Shown piece by piece: positions 28,835-39,034 of a DNA stretch of 64,000 nt (the stretch's first letter is position 1; each line of letters begins with the position of its first letter). The translations under genes were made by a program, and so were the position numbers. The stretch covers positions 81,021-145,020 of the forward strand of contig NZ_JAAGPD010000026.1 in the NCBI RefSeq assembly GCF_017104565.1. The letters are read 5' to 3'. Source of the DNA: Paraburkholderia sp. Tr-20389. Lineage in GTDB: Bacteria > Pseudomonadota > Gammaproteobacteria > Burkholderiales > Burkholderiaceae. The notes under the pieces are model-generated. The model saw only the letters and a list, made by a program, of their open reading frames with translations. It was not told where the DNA came from and made no database searches.

Positions 28835-28892
28835 ACGATACATATCTAAAATGAGGCGATCTACTGATTTCACCTTGAATGTGAAGGTCAAC

Positions 28893-29378
28893 ATGGCCAG
28901 AAACCTTACTCCCACTCCTAAGCAGGTACCCGCGCCGACAACGCTCGACGACACCGACCGCATGCTGCTCGCGAGCCTCGCCGACGACGCGCGCCAGCCC
29001 GTCAGCGAACTCGCGCGCAATGTCGGCCTGTCGGCGCCCGCGACGGCGGACCGCTTGCGGCGCCTCGACACGCAAGGCGTGATCGAACGCTTCACCGTGC
29101 AACTCGATCCGCGTGCGCTCGGCTACACGCTGCAGGCAATCGTGCGCGTAAAGCCGCTGCCGGGGCAGCTGCATCTGGTGGAAGAGGTGATACGGCGGAT
29201 TCCAGAGTTCGTCGAATGCGACAAGGTGACGGGCGACGACTGTTTCATTTGCCGCCTGTATCTGCGCTCGATCGATCAGCTCGACGAGATCCTGTCGAAA
29301 GTGACCGAGCGTGCGGAAACGAGCACGGCCATCGTCAAGTCGACGCCGGTGCCGCGGCGCCTGCCGCCGCTCGCCTGA
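28893..29378 (+). CDS. Lrp/AsnC-family regulator
   Basis: This is a 161-residue regulator with a winged HTH (LDDTDRMLLASLADDARQPVSELARNVGLSAPATADRLRRL) and a C-terminal RAM/ligand domain with the CDKVTGDDCFICRLYL strand pair. The ATG at 28893 has GAAGG about 6 bases upstream; an earlier in-frame ATG at 28851 overlaps the probable promoter. It is divergent from the EamA transporter and likely senses the exported compound or an amino acid. Confidence 0.9.
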   Translation: MARNLTPTPKQVPAPTTLDDTDRMLLASLADDARQPVSELARNVGLSAPATADRLRRLDTQGVIERFTVQLDPRALGYTLQAIVRVKPLPGQLHLVEEVIRRIPEFVECDKVTGDDCFICRLYLRSIDQLDEILSKVTERAETSTAIVKSTPVPRRLPPLA

Positions 29379-29408
29379 TCCGGAGGGTGGCGCGGGCGCA
29401 GAACGAAA

Positions 29409-30299
29409 TCAAAGCTCGACGGCTTCGAAGAACGACAGCATTTCCGCGACCAGTTCGGCGGGCGCTTCTTCTGGGATGTAATGACCGCACGCCAGCGAGC
29501 GTCCGCTGACATCGCGCGCGACCTTGCGCCATTCGGCGATCGGCTCGAAGCACTTCTCGATCACGCCTTCCGCGCCCCACAGCACGCGCAGCGGACACGC
29601 GATCTTGTGACCGCGCTCGATATCCGCCCGATCATGCTCGAGGTCGATGGTCGCCGACGCACGGTAGTCCTCGCACATCGCATGCACGGCGCCCGGCTGC
29701 CGCAACGCGTTGCGGTACTCGGCGAGCACCTCGGGTGCGAACGGCGCGAGCCCCGCGTGACGGCTGCCCATCACGCGGTCGACGTAGACATCGGGATTGC
29801 CTTCGATCAGCGTCTCCGGCAGCGGCTCGGGCTGGATCAGAAGGAACCAGTGGAAATACGCCGTCGCGAAGGCACGGTCGGTGGCTTCGTACATCGCGAG
29901 CGTCGGCGCGATGTCGAGCAGCATCAGACGTTCAACGGAATCGGCGAAATCGAGCGCCATCCGGTGCGCGACGCGCGCGCCGCGGTCGTGCGCGCAGACG
30001 AGAAAGCGCTCATAGCCGAAGTGGCGCATCACGGCGACCTGATCGGCGGCCATCGCGCGTTTCGAATACGGTGCGTGCGTCTCATCGCTCGGCGGTTTCG
30101 CCGACGCGCCATAGCCGCGCAGGTCCGTCGCGATCACGGTGAAATGCTCGGCGAGCTGCGACGCGCATCGATGCCAGATCAGATGGCTCTGTGGGTGACC
30201 GTGCAGCAGCAACAAAGGCGGCCCCGCTCCGCCCTTGACTCCAAAGATATCGACGTCGCCGGCTGTGACCCGAAACGGAGTGAAGTCTGCGAAGGGCAT
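29409..30299 (-). CDS. Haloacetate dehalogenase, fluoroacetate-dehalogenase type
   Basis: This is a 296-residue alpha/beta hydrolase. The nucleophile elbow is AHDRGAR, with D105, and R106 and R109 as carboxylate clamps. H150 and W151 (in YFHWFLL) and Y212 (in EDYRAS) match the halide-binding trio of fluoroacetate dehalogenases, and H273 in ACGHYIP is the general base. HGHPQSHLIW is the oxyanion region. The ATG at 30299 is chosen because the fold starts there. The gene is convergent with the Lrp-type gene (30-base gap). Activity on C-F bonds is inferred from these residues, not proven. Confidence 0.82.
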   Translation of the reverse strand: MPFADFTPFRVTAGDVDIFGVKGGAGPPLLLLHGHPQSHLIWHRCASQLAEHFTVIATDLRGYGASAKPPSDETHAPYSKRAMAADQVAVMRHFGYERFLVCAHDRGARVAHRMALDFADSVERLMLLDIAPTLAMYEATDRAFATAYFHWFLLIQPEPLPETLIEGNPDVYVDRVMGSRHAGLAPFAPEVLAEYRNALRQPGAVHAMCEDYRASATIDLEHDRADIERGHKIACPLRVLWGAEGVIEKCFEPIAEWRKVARDVSGRSLACGHYIPEEAPAELVAEMLSFFEAVEL

Positions 30300-30436
30300 G
30301 TCAGGTCTCGTTCTCGTTGTAAGTCTGGGCATTGTAGAAGGCCGGCATGTCGCTACGAGTGGGATAGCCCACGCTTTCGTAGAACCTGAACTCTCCTTCG
30401 AACGGCAATCCGCAGGTATCACATCCGAGACTCGCC

Positions 30437-30455
30437 TATAATCGAACGATCGTTC
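30437..30455 (+). promoter_or_regulatory. Consensus -10 box abutting a 12-bp palindrome
   Basis: TATAAT (30437-30442) is followed one base later by the perfect palindrome GAACGATCGTTC (30444-30455), at or just after the expected transcription start. The nitronate monooxygenase ATG is about 105 bases downstream. This position suits a TetR-type repressor, but no TetR gene is nearby. Confidence 0.5.
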
Positions 30456-30560
30456 TTAATTTGCGCCGACTGTTTGGACCGAAAAACCGGGAATTGCAGC
30501 CGCTACACTCATATCGCCGGGCATCGGATGCACCGGCACGTCGATCAGGAGACTCGCATC

Positions 30561-31520
30561 ATGGCATTGCCCGCCGTCCTGCAGCACCTCAGCTTACCCG
30601 TCGTCGCTTCGCCGATGTTCATCGTCAGCTATCCGGAACTCGTGCTCGCGCAGTGCAAGGCGGGGATCGTCGGCTCGTTTCCGGCGCTCAACGCGCGTCC
30701 CGCCGAACTGCTCGACGAATGGCTGACGCAGATTCAGGCATCGCTGGCCGAGCACAAGGCGGCGAACCCTGACGCCGTCATCGGGCCGATTGCGGTGAAC
30801 CAGATCGTGCATCAGTCGAATGCGCGCCTCGAACACGATATCCGCGTATGCGTCGAGCACAAAGTGCCGATATTCATCACGAGCCTGCGTGCGCCCGCGA
30901 AGGAAATCGTCGATGCCGTGCACAGCTATGGCGGCATCGTGCTGCATGATGTGATCAATCTGCGTCACGCGCAAAAGGCGCTGGATGCCGGCGTCGACGG
31001 CCTGATTCTCGTCGCGGCGGGCGCAGGCGGTCACGCGGGCACGACGTCGCCGTTCGCGCTGGTCGGCGAGGTGCGGCGAATGTTCGACGGCCCGATCGTG
31101 CTGTCGGGTTCGATCGCGAACGGCGGCTCGATTCTCGCCGCGCAGGCGATGGGCGCCGATCTCGCGTACATGGGCACGCGCTTCATCGCGACGAAAGAAG
31201 CGCACGCCGTCGAGGACTACAAGCAGGCGATCATCACCTCGAATTCCGCCGACATCATCTACACGAACCTCTTCACGGGTGTGCACGGCAATTACATCCG
31301 CGAGAGCATCGTGAACGCGGGCCTCGATCCCGATGCGCTGCCCGAGTCGGACAAGACGAAGATGAACTTCGGCAGCGACAAGGCGAAGGCGTGGAAAGAT
31401 ATCTGGGGCGCGGGCCAGGGCGTCGGCCTGATGCACGATGTGCCGAGCGTCGCCGAACTCGTCGCGCGACTGAAAGACGAGTATGAGACGGCGAAGGCGC
31501 GGTTGGGGATCGGCCGCTGA
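30561..31520 (+). CDS. Nitronate monooxygenase (2-nitropropane dioxygenase family)
   Basis: This is a 319-residue FMN-dependent TIM-barrel oxygenase. Family features are LPVVASPMFIVSYPELV, the catalytic-region AAGAGGHAGTTSPFAL (His after AGG), and the LSGSIANGG phosphate loop. It detoxifies alkyl nitronates such as propionate-3-nitronate. The ATG at 30561 follows a GGAG site; an upstream in-frame start lacks family sequence. It ends at a bidirectional terminator shared with icmF. Confidence 0.9.
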   Translation: MALPAVLQHLSLPVVASPMFIVSYPELVLAQCKAGIVGSFPALNARPAELLDEWLTQIQASLAEHKAANPDAVIGPIAVNQIVHQSNARLEHDIRVCVEHKVPIFITSLRAPAKEIVDAVHSYGGIVLHDVINLRHAQKALDAGVDGLILVAAGAGGHAGTTSPFALVGEVRRMFDGPIVLSGSIANGGSILAAQAMGADLAYMGTRFIATKEAHAVEDYKQAIITSNSADIIYTNLFTGVHGNYIRESIVNAGLDPDALPESDKTKMNFGSDKAKAWKDIWGAGQGVGLMHDVPSVAELVARLKDEYETAKARLGIGR

Positions 31521-31538
31521 CCTTTCAATGAATCCATG

Positions 31539-31570
31539 AAAAGGCCGCGTGTGTTCGACGCGGCCTTTTT
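31539..31570. terminator. Bidirectional intrinsic terminator
   Basis: GGCCGCGT (31543-31550) pairs with ACGCGGCC (31558-31565), flanked by AAAA and TTTTT. It lies between the convergent nitronate monooxygenase (+) and icmF (-). Confidence 0.85.
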
Positions 31571-31586
31571 GTTTGGCAGCGGCACA

Positions 31587-34500
31587 TCACATGTTGCGTC
31601 GGTACTGGCCACCCACCTCGAACAGAGCATGCGTGATCTGTCCGAGCGAACAGACACGCACCGCATCCATCAGCACGGCGAACACGTTTTGATCGTCGAT
31701 GACTGCACGTTTCAGACGTTCGAGCGTGGCGGGCGTGTCGCTTTCATTGCGCGACTGGAACGTGCGCAAGCGCGCGAGCTGTCCCTGCTTCTCGTCTTCC
31801 GTAGAACGCGCCAACGCGATCGGCGGCGGCGCATCGTGCGCATGCGCACCGAGGAACGTATTCACGCCGACGATCGGATACGAGCCATCATGCTTGCGAT
31901 GCTCGTACAACATCGACTCGTCCTGGATCCGGCCGCGCTGATAGCCCGTCTCCATCGCGCCGAGCACGCCGCCGCGCTCCGTCAGCCGGTCGAACTCGGC
32001 CAGCACGGCGGCTTCGACGAGATCGGTCAGTTCGTCGATGACGAAGCTGCCCTGATTCGGATTCTGGTTCTTGGCGAGCCCCCATTCGCGATTGATGATC
32101 AGCTGGATCGCGACCGCACGGCGCACGGAGTCTTCCGTCGGCGTGGTGATCGCTTCGTCGAACGCGTTCGTGTGCAGCGAATTGCAGTTGTCGTAGATCG
32201 CGATCAGCGCCTGCAGCGTCGTGCGGATATCGTTGAAATCGATCTCTTGCGCGTGCAGGCTGCGGCCCGATGTCTGCACGTGATACTTCAGTTTCTGGCT
32301 GCGCTCGTTCGCGCCGTATCGATCGCGCATCGCGACCGCCCAGATGCGCCGCGCGACACGGCCGAGCACCGTGTATTCCGGATCCATGCCGTTCGAAAAG
32401 AAGAACGACAGATTCGGCGCGAAGTCGTCGATGTCCATGCCGCGCGCGAGATACGCTTCGACGTACGTGAAGCCGTTCGCGAGCGTGTACGCGAGCTGCG
32501 AGATCGGGTTCGCACCCGCCTCGGCGATGTGATAGCCGGAAATCGACACCGAATAGAAATTGCGCACGCCGTGTTCGACGAAATACGCCTGAATGTCGCC
32601 CATCACCTTCAGGCTGAACTCCGTCGAGAAGATGCAGGTGTTCTGGCCTTGATCTTCCTTGAGGATGTCGGCCTGCACCGTGCCGCGGACGTTTTCGAGC
32701 GCGAAACGGCGCGCGGCATCGAGTTCGTCTTGCGAAGGCTCGCGTTCTTGCTGCTGCGCTTTCGCATGCGCGAGCGCGATCTGCTGATCGATCGCGACAT
32801 TGAAGAACATCGCGAGTATGGTTGGCGCGGGACCATTGATCGTCATCGACACCGACGTCTCCGGCGCACACAGGTCGAAGCCGTCGTAAAGCGTCTTCAT
32901 GTCGTCGAGTGTCGCCACCGACACACCCGAGTTGCCGACCTTGCCGTAGATATCGGGCCGCTCGTGCGGCTCTTCGCCGTAGAGCGTGACGGAATCGAAC
33001 GCCGTCGACAGACGCTTTGCAGGCATGCCCTCGGACAACAACTTGAAACGCCGGTTGGTGCGAAACGGATCGCCCTCGCCCGCGAACATGCGCGTCGGGT
33101 CTTCGTTCTCGCGGCGGAACGGAAACACGCCCGCAGTGAACGGGAAATAGCCAGGCAGATTGTCGAGCATCAGCCAGCGCAGTATTTCGCCGGGATCCTT
33201 GTACGCCGGTAACGCGACTTTGCGGATCTTCGAACCCGACAGCGTTTCGACAGTGAGTGCGGTGCGGATTTCTCTGTCGCGAATCTTCACGACATGTTCG
33301 TCGCTGGAATACGCGGCAACCGTCTTCGGCCACGCCTCCAGCAGCGCCTTTTCGCGCTCGCCCAATTGCGACGTGCGCGCATCGATCAGCGAGTCGAATG
33401 CGGATATATCCGGCACGCTGCCGTTCGCGTCGTTCAACATGCGACGCGCTTCACCGAGTTGCCAGCGCTCGCGCGCGAGTTGCGACTGAGTTTCGGCGCG
33501 TTCGCGATACGCGCGCACCGTCAGCGCGACATCCGACAGATAACGCACGCGCGCAGGCGGCACGATGGCGTTGCGGCCCGTCGAGTGCCGCAAACCTTCC
33601 AGCTTCGGCAAGCGTCGGTCGCTTTCGCGCAGGCCGTGATCGCGCAGCGCCGCGGCGATGTGTTGGTACACAGCAGTTACGCCGTCGTCGTTGAATCGCG
33701 ACGCAATCGTACCGAACACAGGCATTTCATCTATCCTGGCGGTGAACTTTTGCTGGTTACGCTGCACCTGTTTCGCGACGTCACGCAGCGCGTCGGCGGC
33801 ACCCTTGCGGTCGAACTTATTGATTGCGACGACATCCGCGAAGTCGAGCATGTCGATTTTTTCGAGCTGGCTTGCGGCGCCGAACTCGGGCGTCATCACG
33901 TACAGCGACTTGTCGGCATGCGGCACGATGGCCGCGTCGCCCTGACCGATGCCCGACGTCTCGACCACGATCAGATCGAAACCCGCCATCTTGCAGGCGT
34001 CGATCGTGTCGGGCAGCGCATCGGAAATTTCGCTCGATGCGTCGCGCGTCGCCAGCGAGCGCATGAACACCCGCGCGCCATCGCCCCAGTCACCGATCGC
34101 GTTCATGCGGATGCGGTCGCCGAGCAGCGCGCCGCCCGACTTGCGGCGTGACGGATCGATTGCGATCACGGCGATCGTCAACGTGTCGCCATAGTCGAGG
34201 CGAAAACGCCGGATCAGCTCGTCCGTCAGCGACGACTTGCCTGCACCGCCCGTTCCTGTGATGCCCAGTACGGGCACGCTCGCCTGTTTCGTTTGCTGTG
34301 CGTGTGCGTTGAGTTCCGCGCGAATGGCGGCGTCCAGGTCGCCCGTTTCAAGCGACGTGATCAATTGCGCGAGCTTGCGAAATGCCACGAGACGCGTGGC
34401 GCCATCCGTATCGCGGCGTAATGCGTCCTTTAGCTCACGAATCTGTTGCGACGGCTGCATCTCCGATCGCACTGTGTTGCGGCAGCGCGCGATCATGTCG

Positions 34501-34970
34501 TCGATCATCCCTTGCAGCCCGAGCCGCTGCCCGTCGTGCGGCGAATAGATGCGCTCGACGCCGTACTGCTGCAACGCCGCGATCTCCTCGGGCACGATCA
34601 CGCCGCCGCCGCCGCCGAACACCTTGATGCCTTCGCCGCCGCGCTCGCGCAACAGATCGACCAGATACCGGAAGTACTCGATGTGTCCGCCCTGATAGCT
34701 CGACACCGCGATGCCGTCCGCATCTTCCTGCAACGCGGCCGTCGCCACTTCTTCGACCGAGCGGTTGTGCCCGAGATGGATCACCTCGACGCCGCTCGCC
34801 TGCAGGATGCGCCGCATGATGTTGATCGACGCGTCGTGGCCGTCGAACAGCGCGGCAGCCGTGACGAAACGCAAACGCCGCGACGACTGCTCGCCCGGCG
34901 CGCGCGGCACGGAAGATCGGGAAGCGTGCGCGTCGTCGCCGATGCGCTGCGGCGTGGAAAGATCAGTCAT
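31587..34970 (-). CDS. icmF: Fused isobutyryl-CoA mutase with G-protein chaperone (IcmF)
   Basis: This is a 1127-residue adenosylcobalamin enzyme interconverting isobutyryl-CoA and n-butyryl-CoA. The N-terminal B12-binding domain (about 33-165) has H45 in [10 protein letters not shown] and the SSYQGGH and GGGGGVI loops. Next is the MeaI-type GTPase: Walker A GTGGAGKS at 239-246 and NKFD at 384-387. The rest is the mutase TIM barrel, with [19 protein letters not shown] and a [11 protein letters not shown] segment. The order B12-GTPase-mutase is diagnostic of IcmF rather than methylmalonyl-CoA mutase. GGGGGAGAC precedes the ATG at 34970. Confidence 0.93.
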   Translation of the reverse strand: MTDLSTPQRIGDDAHASRSSVPRAPGEQSSRRLRFVTAAALFDGHDASINIMRRILQASGVEVIHLGHNRSVEEVATAALQEDADGIAVSSYQGGHIEYFRYLVDLLRERGGEGIKVFGGGGGVIVPEEIAALQQYGVERIYSPHDGQRLGLQGMIDDMIARCRNTVRSEMQPSQQIRELKDALRRDTDGATRLVAFRKLAQLITSLETGDLDAAIRAELNAHAQQTKQASVPVLGITGTGGAGKSSLTDELIRRFRLDYGDTLTIAVIAIDPSRRKSGGALLGDRIRMNAIGDWGDGARVFMRSLATRDASSEISDALPDTIDACKMAGFDLIVVETSGIGQGDAAIVPHADKSLYVMTPEFGAASQLEKIDMLDFADVVAINKFDRKGAADALRDVAKQVQRNQQKFTARIDEMPVFGTIASRFNDDGVTAVYQHIAAALRDHGLRESDRRLPKLEGLRHSTGRNAIVPPARVRYLSDVALTVRAYRERAETQSQLARERWQLGEARRMLNDANGSVPDISAFDSLIDARTSQLGEREKALLEAWPKTVAAYSSDEHVVKIRDREIRTALTVETLSGSKIRKVALPAYKDPGEILRWLMLDNLPGYFPFTAGVFPFRRENEDPTRMFAGEGDPFRTNRRFKLLSEGMPAKRLSTAFDSVTLYGEEPHERPDIYGKVGNSGVSVATLDDMKTLYDGFDLCAPETSVSMTINGPAPTILAMFFNVAIDQQIALAHAKAQQQEREPSQDELDAARRFALENVRGTVQADILKEDQGQNTCIFSTEFSLKVMGDIQAYFVEHGVRNFYSVSISGYHIAEAGANPISQLAYTLANGFTYVEAYLARGMDIDDFAPNLSFFFSNGMDPEYTVLGRVARRIWAVAMRDRYGANERSQKLKYHVQTSGRSLHAQEIDFNDIRTTLQALIAIYDNCNSLHTNAFDEAITTPTEDSVRRAVAIQLIINREWGLAKNQNPNQGSFVIDELTDLVEAAVLAEFDRLTERGGVLGAMETGYQRGRIQDESMLYEHRKHDGSYPIVGVNTFLGAHAHDAPPPIALARSTEDEKQGQLARLRTFQSRNESDTPATLERLKRAVIDDQNVFAVLMDAVRVCSLGQITHALFEVGGQYRRNM

Positions 34971-35097
34971 GTCTCCCCCGGATCGAATCGTCAGTTTCGT
35001 TCGTCTCGTGCTTCGCGGGTACTGCAAGCAGTATAACGATACGACCCGATCGTCCGTGCGCCGTTCACCAGACGTGAATCGACAGACCTGGCGCGTA

Positions 35098-36036
35098 TCA
35101 GCGCAGCGCGAGCGCCTTGATCTGCTCGAGCGTCGGCCAGAGCGTCTCGCTCGAAAAACGATCCGCGATGAAATCGACGAACGAGCGCACCTTCGCCGAC
35201 AGATGCCGGCGGCTCGCATAGACGACGTGAATCGGCAGCTCGCGCGGCGGCAGTTCGTCGACCAGCAGCGGAACGAGGCGGCCGGCGGCGAGATCGTCGC
35301 CGATCACTTCGGTGCCGAGCAGCGCGAGTGCCGCGCCCTGCAACACGACGACGCGCTGCGCTTCCAGATGATTGACGATCAGATTGCCCGACAGCTTGAC
35401 GCGCCCGCTCTCGGCATTCGCGCCCGCCACGAGTTCGAGCGCCGACACGCCCGCGTATTGGATGATGTTGTGGCGGGTCAGATCGGCGGCAGTTTTCGGC
35501 GCGCCATGCCGCTCGATATATTCAGGCGATGCGCATAGCACCAGATGCGCAGTCGCAACTTGCCGCGCGATCAGCGACGACGACTTGAGCCCCGACGGCG
35601 ACGCGCGTATCGCGACATCGAAGCCTTCGTCGATCAGTTCGACGACGCGGTCCGACAGCGTGATATCGACGGTGACTTGCGGATGCTGCGTCGCGTAATC
35701 GGCGACGGCGCTCATCACATGGCGTAACCCGAACGCCGATAAAGACGACACGCGCAGCCTTCCTTGCGGCACGACGCTCGCGGCGCCTACCGCCTGTTCC
35801 GCTTCGTCGAGCTCGCTCAGCACCTGGCTCAAACGCTCGTAGTATTCGCGACCCGCCTCGGTCGGCGCAACGCGGCGCGTGGTGCGATTCAACAGCCGCG
35901 CGCCGAGCTGCTGCTCGAGATGCATCACGTGCTTGCTCGCCATCGCCGCCGACATGTCCATCTTCTCCGCCGCGCCGACAAAGCTGCCGACCTCGACCAC
36001 GTGGCGAAACACTTTCATGCTGACGAGGGTATCCAT
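35098..36036 (-). CDS. LysR-family regulator
   Basis: This is a 312-residue regulator. The N-terminal HTH reads [41 protein letters not shown], followed by a periplasmic-binding-fold effector domain. The pattern [20 protein letters not shown] is typical of the large CrgA/DmlR-like LysR group. It lies upstream of icmF on the same strand with a 127-base gap, and nothing is divergent from it. Control of icmF is possible but not indicated by a visible site. Confidence 0.9.
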   Translation of the reverse strand: MDTLVSMKVFRHVVEVGSFVGAAEKMDMSAAMASKHVMHLEQQLGARLLNRTTRRVAPTEAGREYYERLSQVLSELDEAEQAVGAASVVPQGRLRVSSLSAFGLRHVMSAVADYATQHPQVTVDITLSDRVVELIDEGFDVAIRASPSGLKSSSLIARQVATAHLVLCASPEYIERHGAPKTAADLTRHNIIQYAGVSALELVAGANAESGRVKLSGNLIVNHLEAQRVVVLQGAALALLGTEVIGDDLAAGRLVPLLVDELPPRELPIHVVYASRRHLSAKVRSFVDFIADRFSSETLWPTLEQIKALALR

Positions 36037-36125
36037 TGCGGTCGCTCGTGATAGGAATGAATCGGACAGATTTTCGCGACTTTATCAAGGAGCGGTCGTC
36101 AATGTGAGGAGCATGGGAACATCGG

Positions 36126-36166
36126 AAAGAAAAAAGCCCTGCGTTCGGTGAGGAATGCAGGGCTTT
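36126..36166 (-). terminator. Intrinsic terminator after the porin gene
   Basis: Perfect 10-bp arms AAAGCCCTGC (36133-36142) and GCAGGGCTTT (36157-36166), with a T-run on the minus strand, end transcription of the porin. Confidence 0.85.
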
Positions 36167-36208
36167 GCAGGGCGCCGTGCAGACGCCGCCGCCGGAGTGA
36201 CGCCGCGA

Positions 36209-37312
36209 TCAGAACTTCGCGCGCAGGCCGACGCCGGCCGTATAACCTGACGCGAGGCTCGTGTACTTGTCGTACAGGTAGGCGGCGTAGATATCGGTAC
36301 GCTTGGACAGCGGATAGTCGTAGCCGATCGCCGCCGACTGATGCATCTGGTCCAGACCGCCCGAGTCGCGCGAATAGGCGTACGACGCCATCACGGTGCC
36401 CGTGCCGAGCGGCACCGAGACGCCGCCCTGGGCCGTGTTCACGTGCCAGCTGGAGAGGTCCTGGTCGTTCTTCGTGTACATGTACTGGCCGTAGAACTTG
36501 ACGTACTTGAGGTCGTACGACACGCCCACCTGGCCCACCGACTGGCTCTTCAGACCCGCAACCAGCGAACCGAGATCGGTCGGCGAGTTGTTGAAGTTCA
36601 CGTACTGGAACACGCCCGTCGCCGCGAACGGACCGTGGAAGTACAGGAACTGCGCACTGTATTTCTTCGAGCCGTTGTGGTCGGCGGAATTGCCGAGTGC
36701 GTACATCGCGCTGCCCGACAGGCCGCTGAAGTCAGGCGTCGAATACTGGACCGCGTTGTTCCAGCCCGAGTCGCCGACCACGCCCATGTCCGTCGTGTAG
36801 GTCGGGAACGTGCCCAGTCCGAGGAACACGTGATAGACCATCGGCGAGAACACGTACGAGTCGATGAACGGATTGAACAGGATCGTCGACACGAACAGTT
36901 GCGTCGTCAGACGGCCCGCCGTCACGGTGCCGTACGGCGATTCGATACCGACGTACGCGTTACGGCCGAAGAACGTGTCGCCGTCGAAGCGGCCATATTT
37001 GCCGTTCTGCGCACGGAAGAAACTTTCCAGCGTGAAGATCGCCTTGTAGCCGTTGCCCAGATCTTCCGCGCCCTTCATGCCCCAGTACGACGTCGACATA
37101 CCGCCGCCCGATACGTTCCAGGCCGCCTGGCTGCCCGGGAACTTCGTTACGCCGACCCATTCGTCGACCTGACCATAAAGCTGCACGCTCGACTGCGCGA
37201 ATGACGACGTCGATGCAATGGCCAGCAAGGCGCCGATGACGGTCGCCTTGAGGCTCGCTTTCGGGCTCGCCTTACGGCTTGTTCTCAGCGCACGGCTGAC
37301 GGTGGTATTCAT
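36209..37312 (-). CDS. Gram-negative porin, Omp38/OpcP type
   Basis: This is a 367-residue outer-membrane trimeric beta-barrel porin. The signal peptide has a long basic head (SRALRTSRKASPKASLK), then VIGALLAIASTSSFAQ; the mature protein begins SSVQLYGQVDEWVG, the family start. The last residue is Phe in GVGLRAKF, the Bam-recognised C-terminal signature. Alternating aromatic strands continue throughout. The ATG at 37312 follows AGGAGA. It is monocistronic with its own terminator, and the long AT-richer upstream region suggests regulated expression. Confidence 0.92.
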   Translation of the reverse strand: MNTTVSRALRTSRKASPKASLKATVIGALLAIASTSSFAQSSVQLYGQVDEWVGVTKFPGSQAAWNVSGGGMSTSYWGMKGAEDLGNGYKAIFTLESFFRAQNGKYGRFDGDTFFGRNAYVGIESPYGTVTAGRLTTQLFVSTILFNPFIDSYVFSPMVYHVFLGLGTFPTYTTDMGVVGDSGWNNAVQYSTPDFSGLSGSAMYALGNSADHNGSKKYSAQFLYFHGPFAATGVFQYVNFNNSPTDLGSLVAGLKSQSVGQVGVSYDLKYVKFYGQYMYTKNDQDLSSWHVNTAQGGVSVPLGTGTVMASYAYSRDSGGLDQMHQSAAIGYDYPLSKRTDIYAAYLYDKYTSLASGYTAGVGLRAKF

Positions 37313-37854
37313 GGGTTCTCCTGTCTTTGTCAAAAAGGGTGTGGCTGTGCGGCGGGGCGCTCGCCGGATCCGTGCTTGTTATCCATCTGACCGTCGAGCC
37401 AATCGGGGCTGGGACAAATCTTTGCGGACCATTTTTATGGACAAAAATATCTGTGCTTATTGCGGGTATATGGGACTGAATAGTTTGGTGAACTTTCGGC
37501 CTGATACTGGTTGCCGGCGCACCTTGTTTCCGCACCGCCGCAAAATCGCACATGTGCCTTGAAGGGCGCGGATTCTACAGCACGGCATATGCTGTGACGT
37601 GCATCAAGTGAGAATTGACGCACCGCCGCAACAAAGAGGGGATTTGATGACAAAAGACCGCGCGCTGACGAGCGATTTCAAAAAAGTGTGGCGTGCTTAC
37701 GTCAGAACAACCGGCCGAATTTTGTCGGACCGTGCAGAGACAGATGAGACTAGTTAGGAGGATTTGAGAGAAGACCGATCCGGCCTCATCGTGAGACGGA
37801 TGGCATAAGGCTGGAGCCGGCTTCCAGCGACAGTGCGCAGGGCGGAGAAAAGAA
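37313..37854. other. Porin upstream region
   Basis: This 540-base interval is less GC-rich than its surroundings. It should contain the porin promoter (-). The only gene-like item is a possible 36-codon frame at 37647. No terminator or repeat was seen. Confidence 0.45.
37647..37757 (+). CDS. Possible 36-residue small protein
   Basis: A short frame starts at ATG 37647 with AGAGGGG 5 bases upstream and ends at TAG 37757. It would encode a basic peptide starting MTKDRALTSDFKKVWRAYVR and ending DRAETDETS. No family is recognised. A good ribosome site is the only positive sign; a chance frame is quite possible. Confidence 0.25.
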   Translation: MTKDRALTSDFKKVWRAYVRTTGRILSDRAETDETS

Positions 37855-38475
37855 TCAGTTGCGGTAAGGTGACGAAGACGGGACGCGCGACGAGTCTCCC
37901 GGCGGACGCGGTATCTGGCGCGAGGCGCCCCGCTCTTCGTTGTAACGCGTGACGTCGTCGCGGATCGACCCGACGTGCGCCGACTGCGCATTCGACGGCG
38001 GTCGCGGCGCGTTGTGCGAATCGGTGCTGACGGGCGTGATCGCGCCCGCGTATTGCGTACCGACGTACTGCGCCGCCGGACGGTTCCGGTAAACGTCTGA
38101 CGGAACCATCATGCGCTGCGCGCCGTAGCTCGACGCATTGCCGCCCCACGCGCGGCCCGCGACCGTATCGTTCAGGCCTGCCCGACCGGACGCATTATTG
38201 CCGCGTGCGTGCGACGTGTCGTTTCGGGCATATCGGCCGGCATGGCCCGGCATCGGAATGCCGCGCGGCATATCGCGTGAAATGTTCGCGCGCGGCACCG
38301 CATTACCGTGCACGGGGCCGCCAAACGACGAACTCTGAAAACCTGTGTGGCCGCCGAATAGACCATGCCCGTCATGCTGAACAAACGACGGTTTCGCATA
38401 GGCGAGCGACGTCAGCGCAACGACCAGCGCGCCCGCCATCCACCATTTGATCCTCGACAGCCCTACAAGCACCAT
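37855..38475 (-). CDS. Exported low-complexity protein of unknown function
   Basis: This is a 206-residue protein. A basic N-terminus and hydrophobic core (RIKWWMAGALVVALTSLAYA) form a signal peptide cleaved near AYAKP. The mature part is rich in Gly, His, Arg, Asn and Ser (HDGHGLFGGHTGFQSSSFGG), with no cysteine, and ends in a Pro/Ser/Arg tail RVPSSSPYRN. It looks disordered and cationic. I do not recognise the family. It stands alone, with non-coding gaps on both sides. Confidence 0.65.
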   Translation of the reverse strand: MVLVGLSRIKWWMAGALVVALTSLAYAKPSFVQHDGHGLFGGHTGFQSSSFGGPVHGNAVPRANISRDMPRGIPMPGHAGRYARNDTSHARGNNASGRAGLNDTVAGRAWGGNASSYGAQRMMVPSDVYRNRPAAQYVGTQYAGAITPVSTDSHNAPRPPSNAQSAHVGSIRDDVTRYNEERGASRQIPRPPGDSSRVPSSSPYRN

Positions 38476-39034
38476 GTTTCACCTGCCCGATGACCCGCCT
38501 GAGAGCCCGCCGTTCGAGCTGCGGCTGGGCTGGTTTCGGGGCTGGCGCGAGTGCGTGGAAATTCTTGCCTCGTGCGTAGCCCCATCGGCCTTCGAACAGT
38601 AATTTATTGGCGGCCCCCAAGGGTGTCGAGCCAAAATATGTTAGGTCTGCGGCACTCTTGTAACGCATTGTTACTGCGACGTTTTTTCGCCACAAAGCTC
38701 TTGCGGGACGAGACGAAAAAGCGCTGAAAACAAGGTGCTTCGAACACCTGAATTCGTATGAACAGTGACGCAAAAAATGCGGGCTCCGCAGGCGCCATTC
38801 GAGCACTTCGTCGATACTTGAAACGTCCGTTTGGAAGATCGCCGCAGCGCCGTTCTGGATGTGGATGCAACCATACGGAACGCGGACGCAGCCGCCTCTT
38901 TAATGCGTTTACGTAATTAATCAATTCGGTAAATGAATTTGCTTTTTCAATCGCTTTCCGCCGACAATAGTCGTTTGGCGTACGCCGACCGGCGGCGACA
39001 AGGCAATCGCGTCACCCGCACCGAGAATTAAGAG
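38476..39034. other. Intergenic region with possible promoter
   Basis: About 560 bases. Near the right end a TTGCTT (38939-38944) and GACAAT (38963-38968), 18 bases apart, could drive the symporter gene at 39035. The left part should carry the promoter of the exported protein on the minus strand. Open frames here lack ribosome sites and family content. Confidence 0.4.

Noticed and set aside
31536-33212. 558-codon plus-strand frame opposite icmF
   Set aside because: Arg-rich antisense frame without motifs; icmF domains are intact on the minus strand.
38372-38806. 144-codon minus-strand frame overlapping the exported protein
   Set aside because: Overlaps the better gene, no ribosome site, no family pattern.
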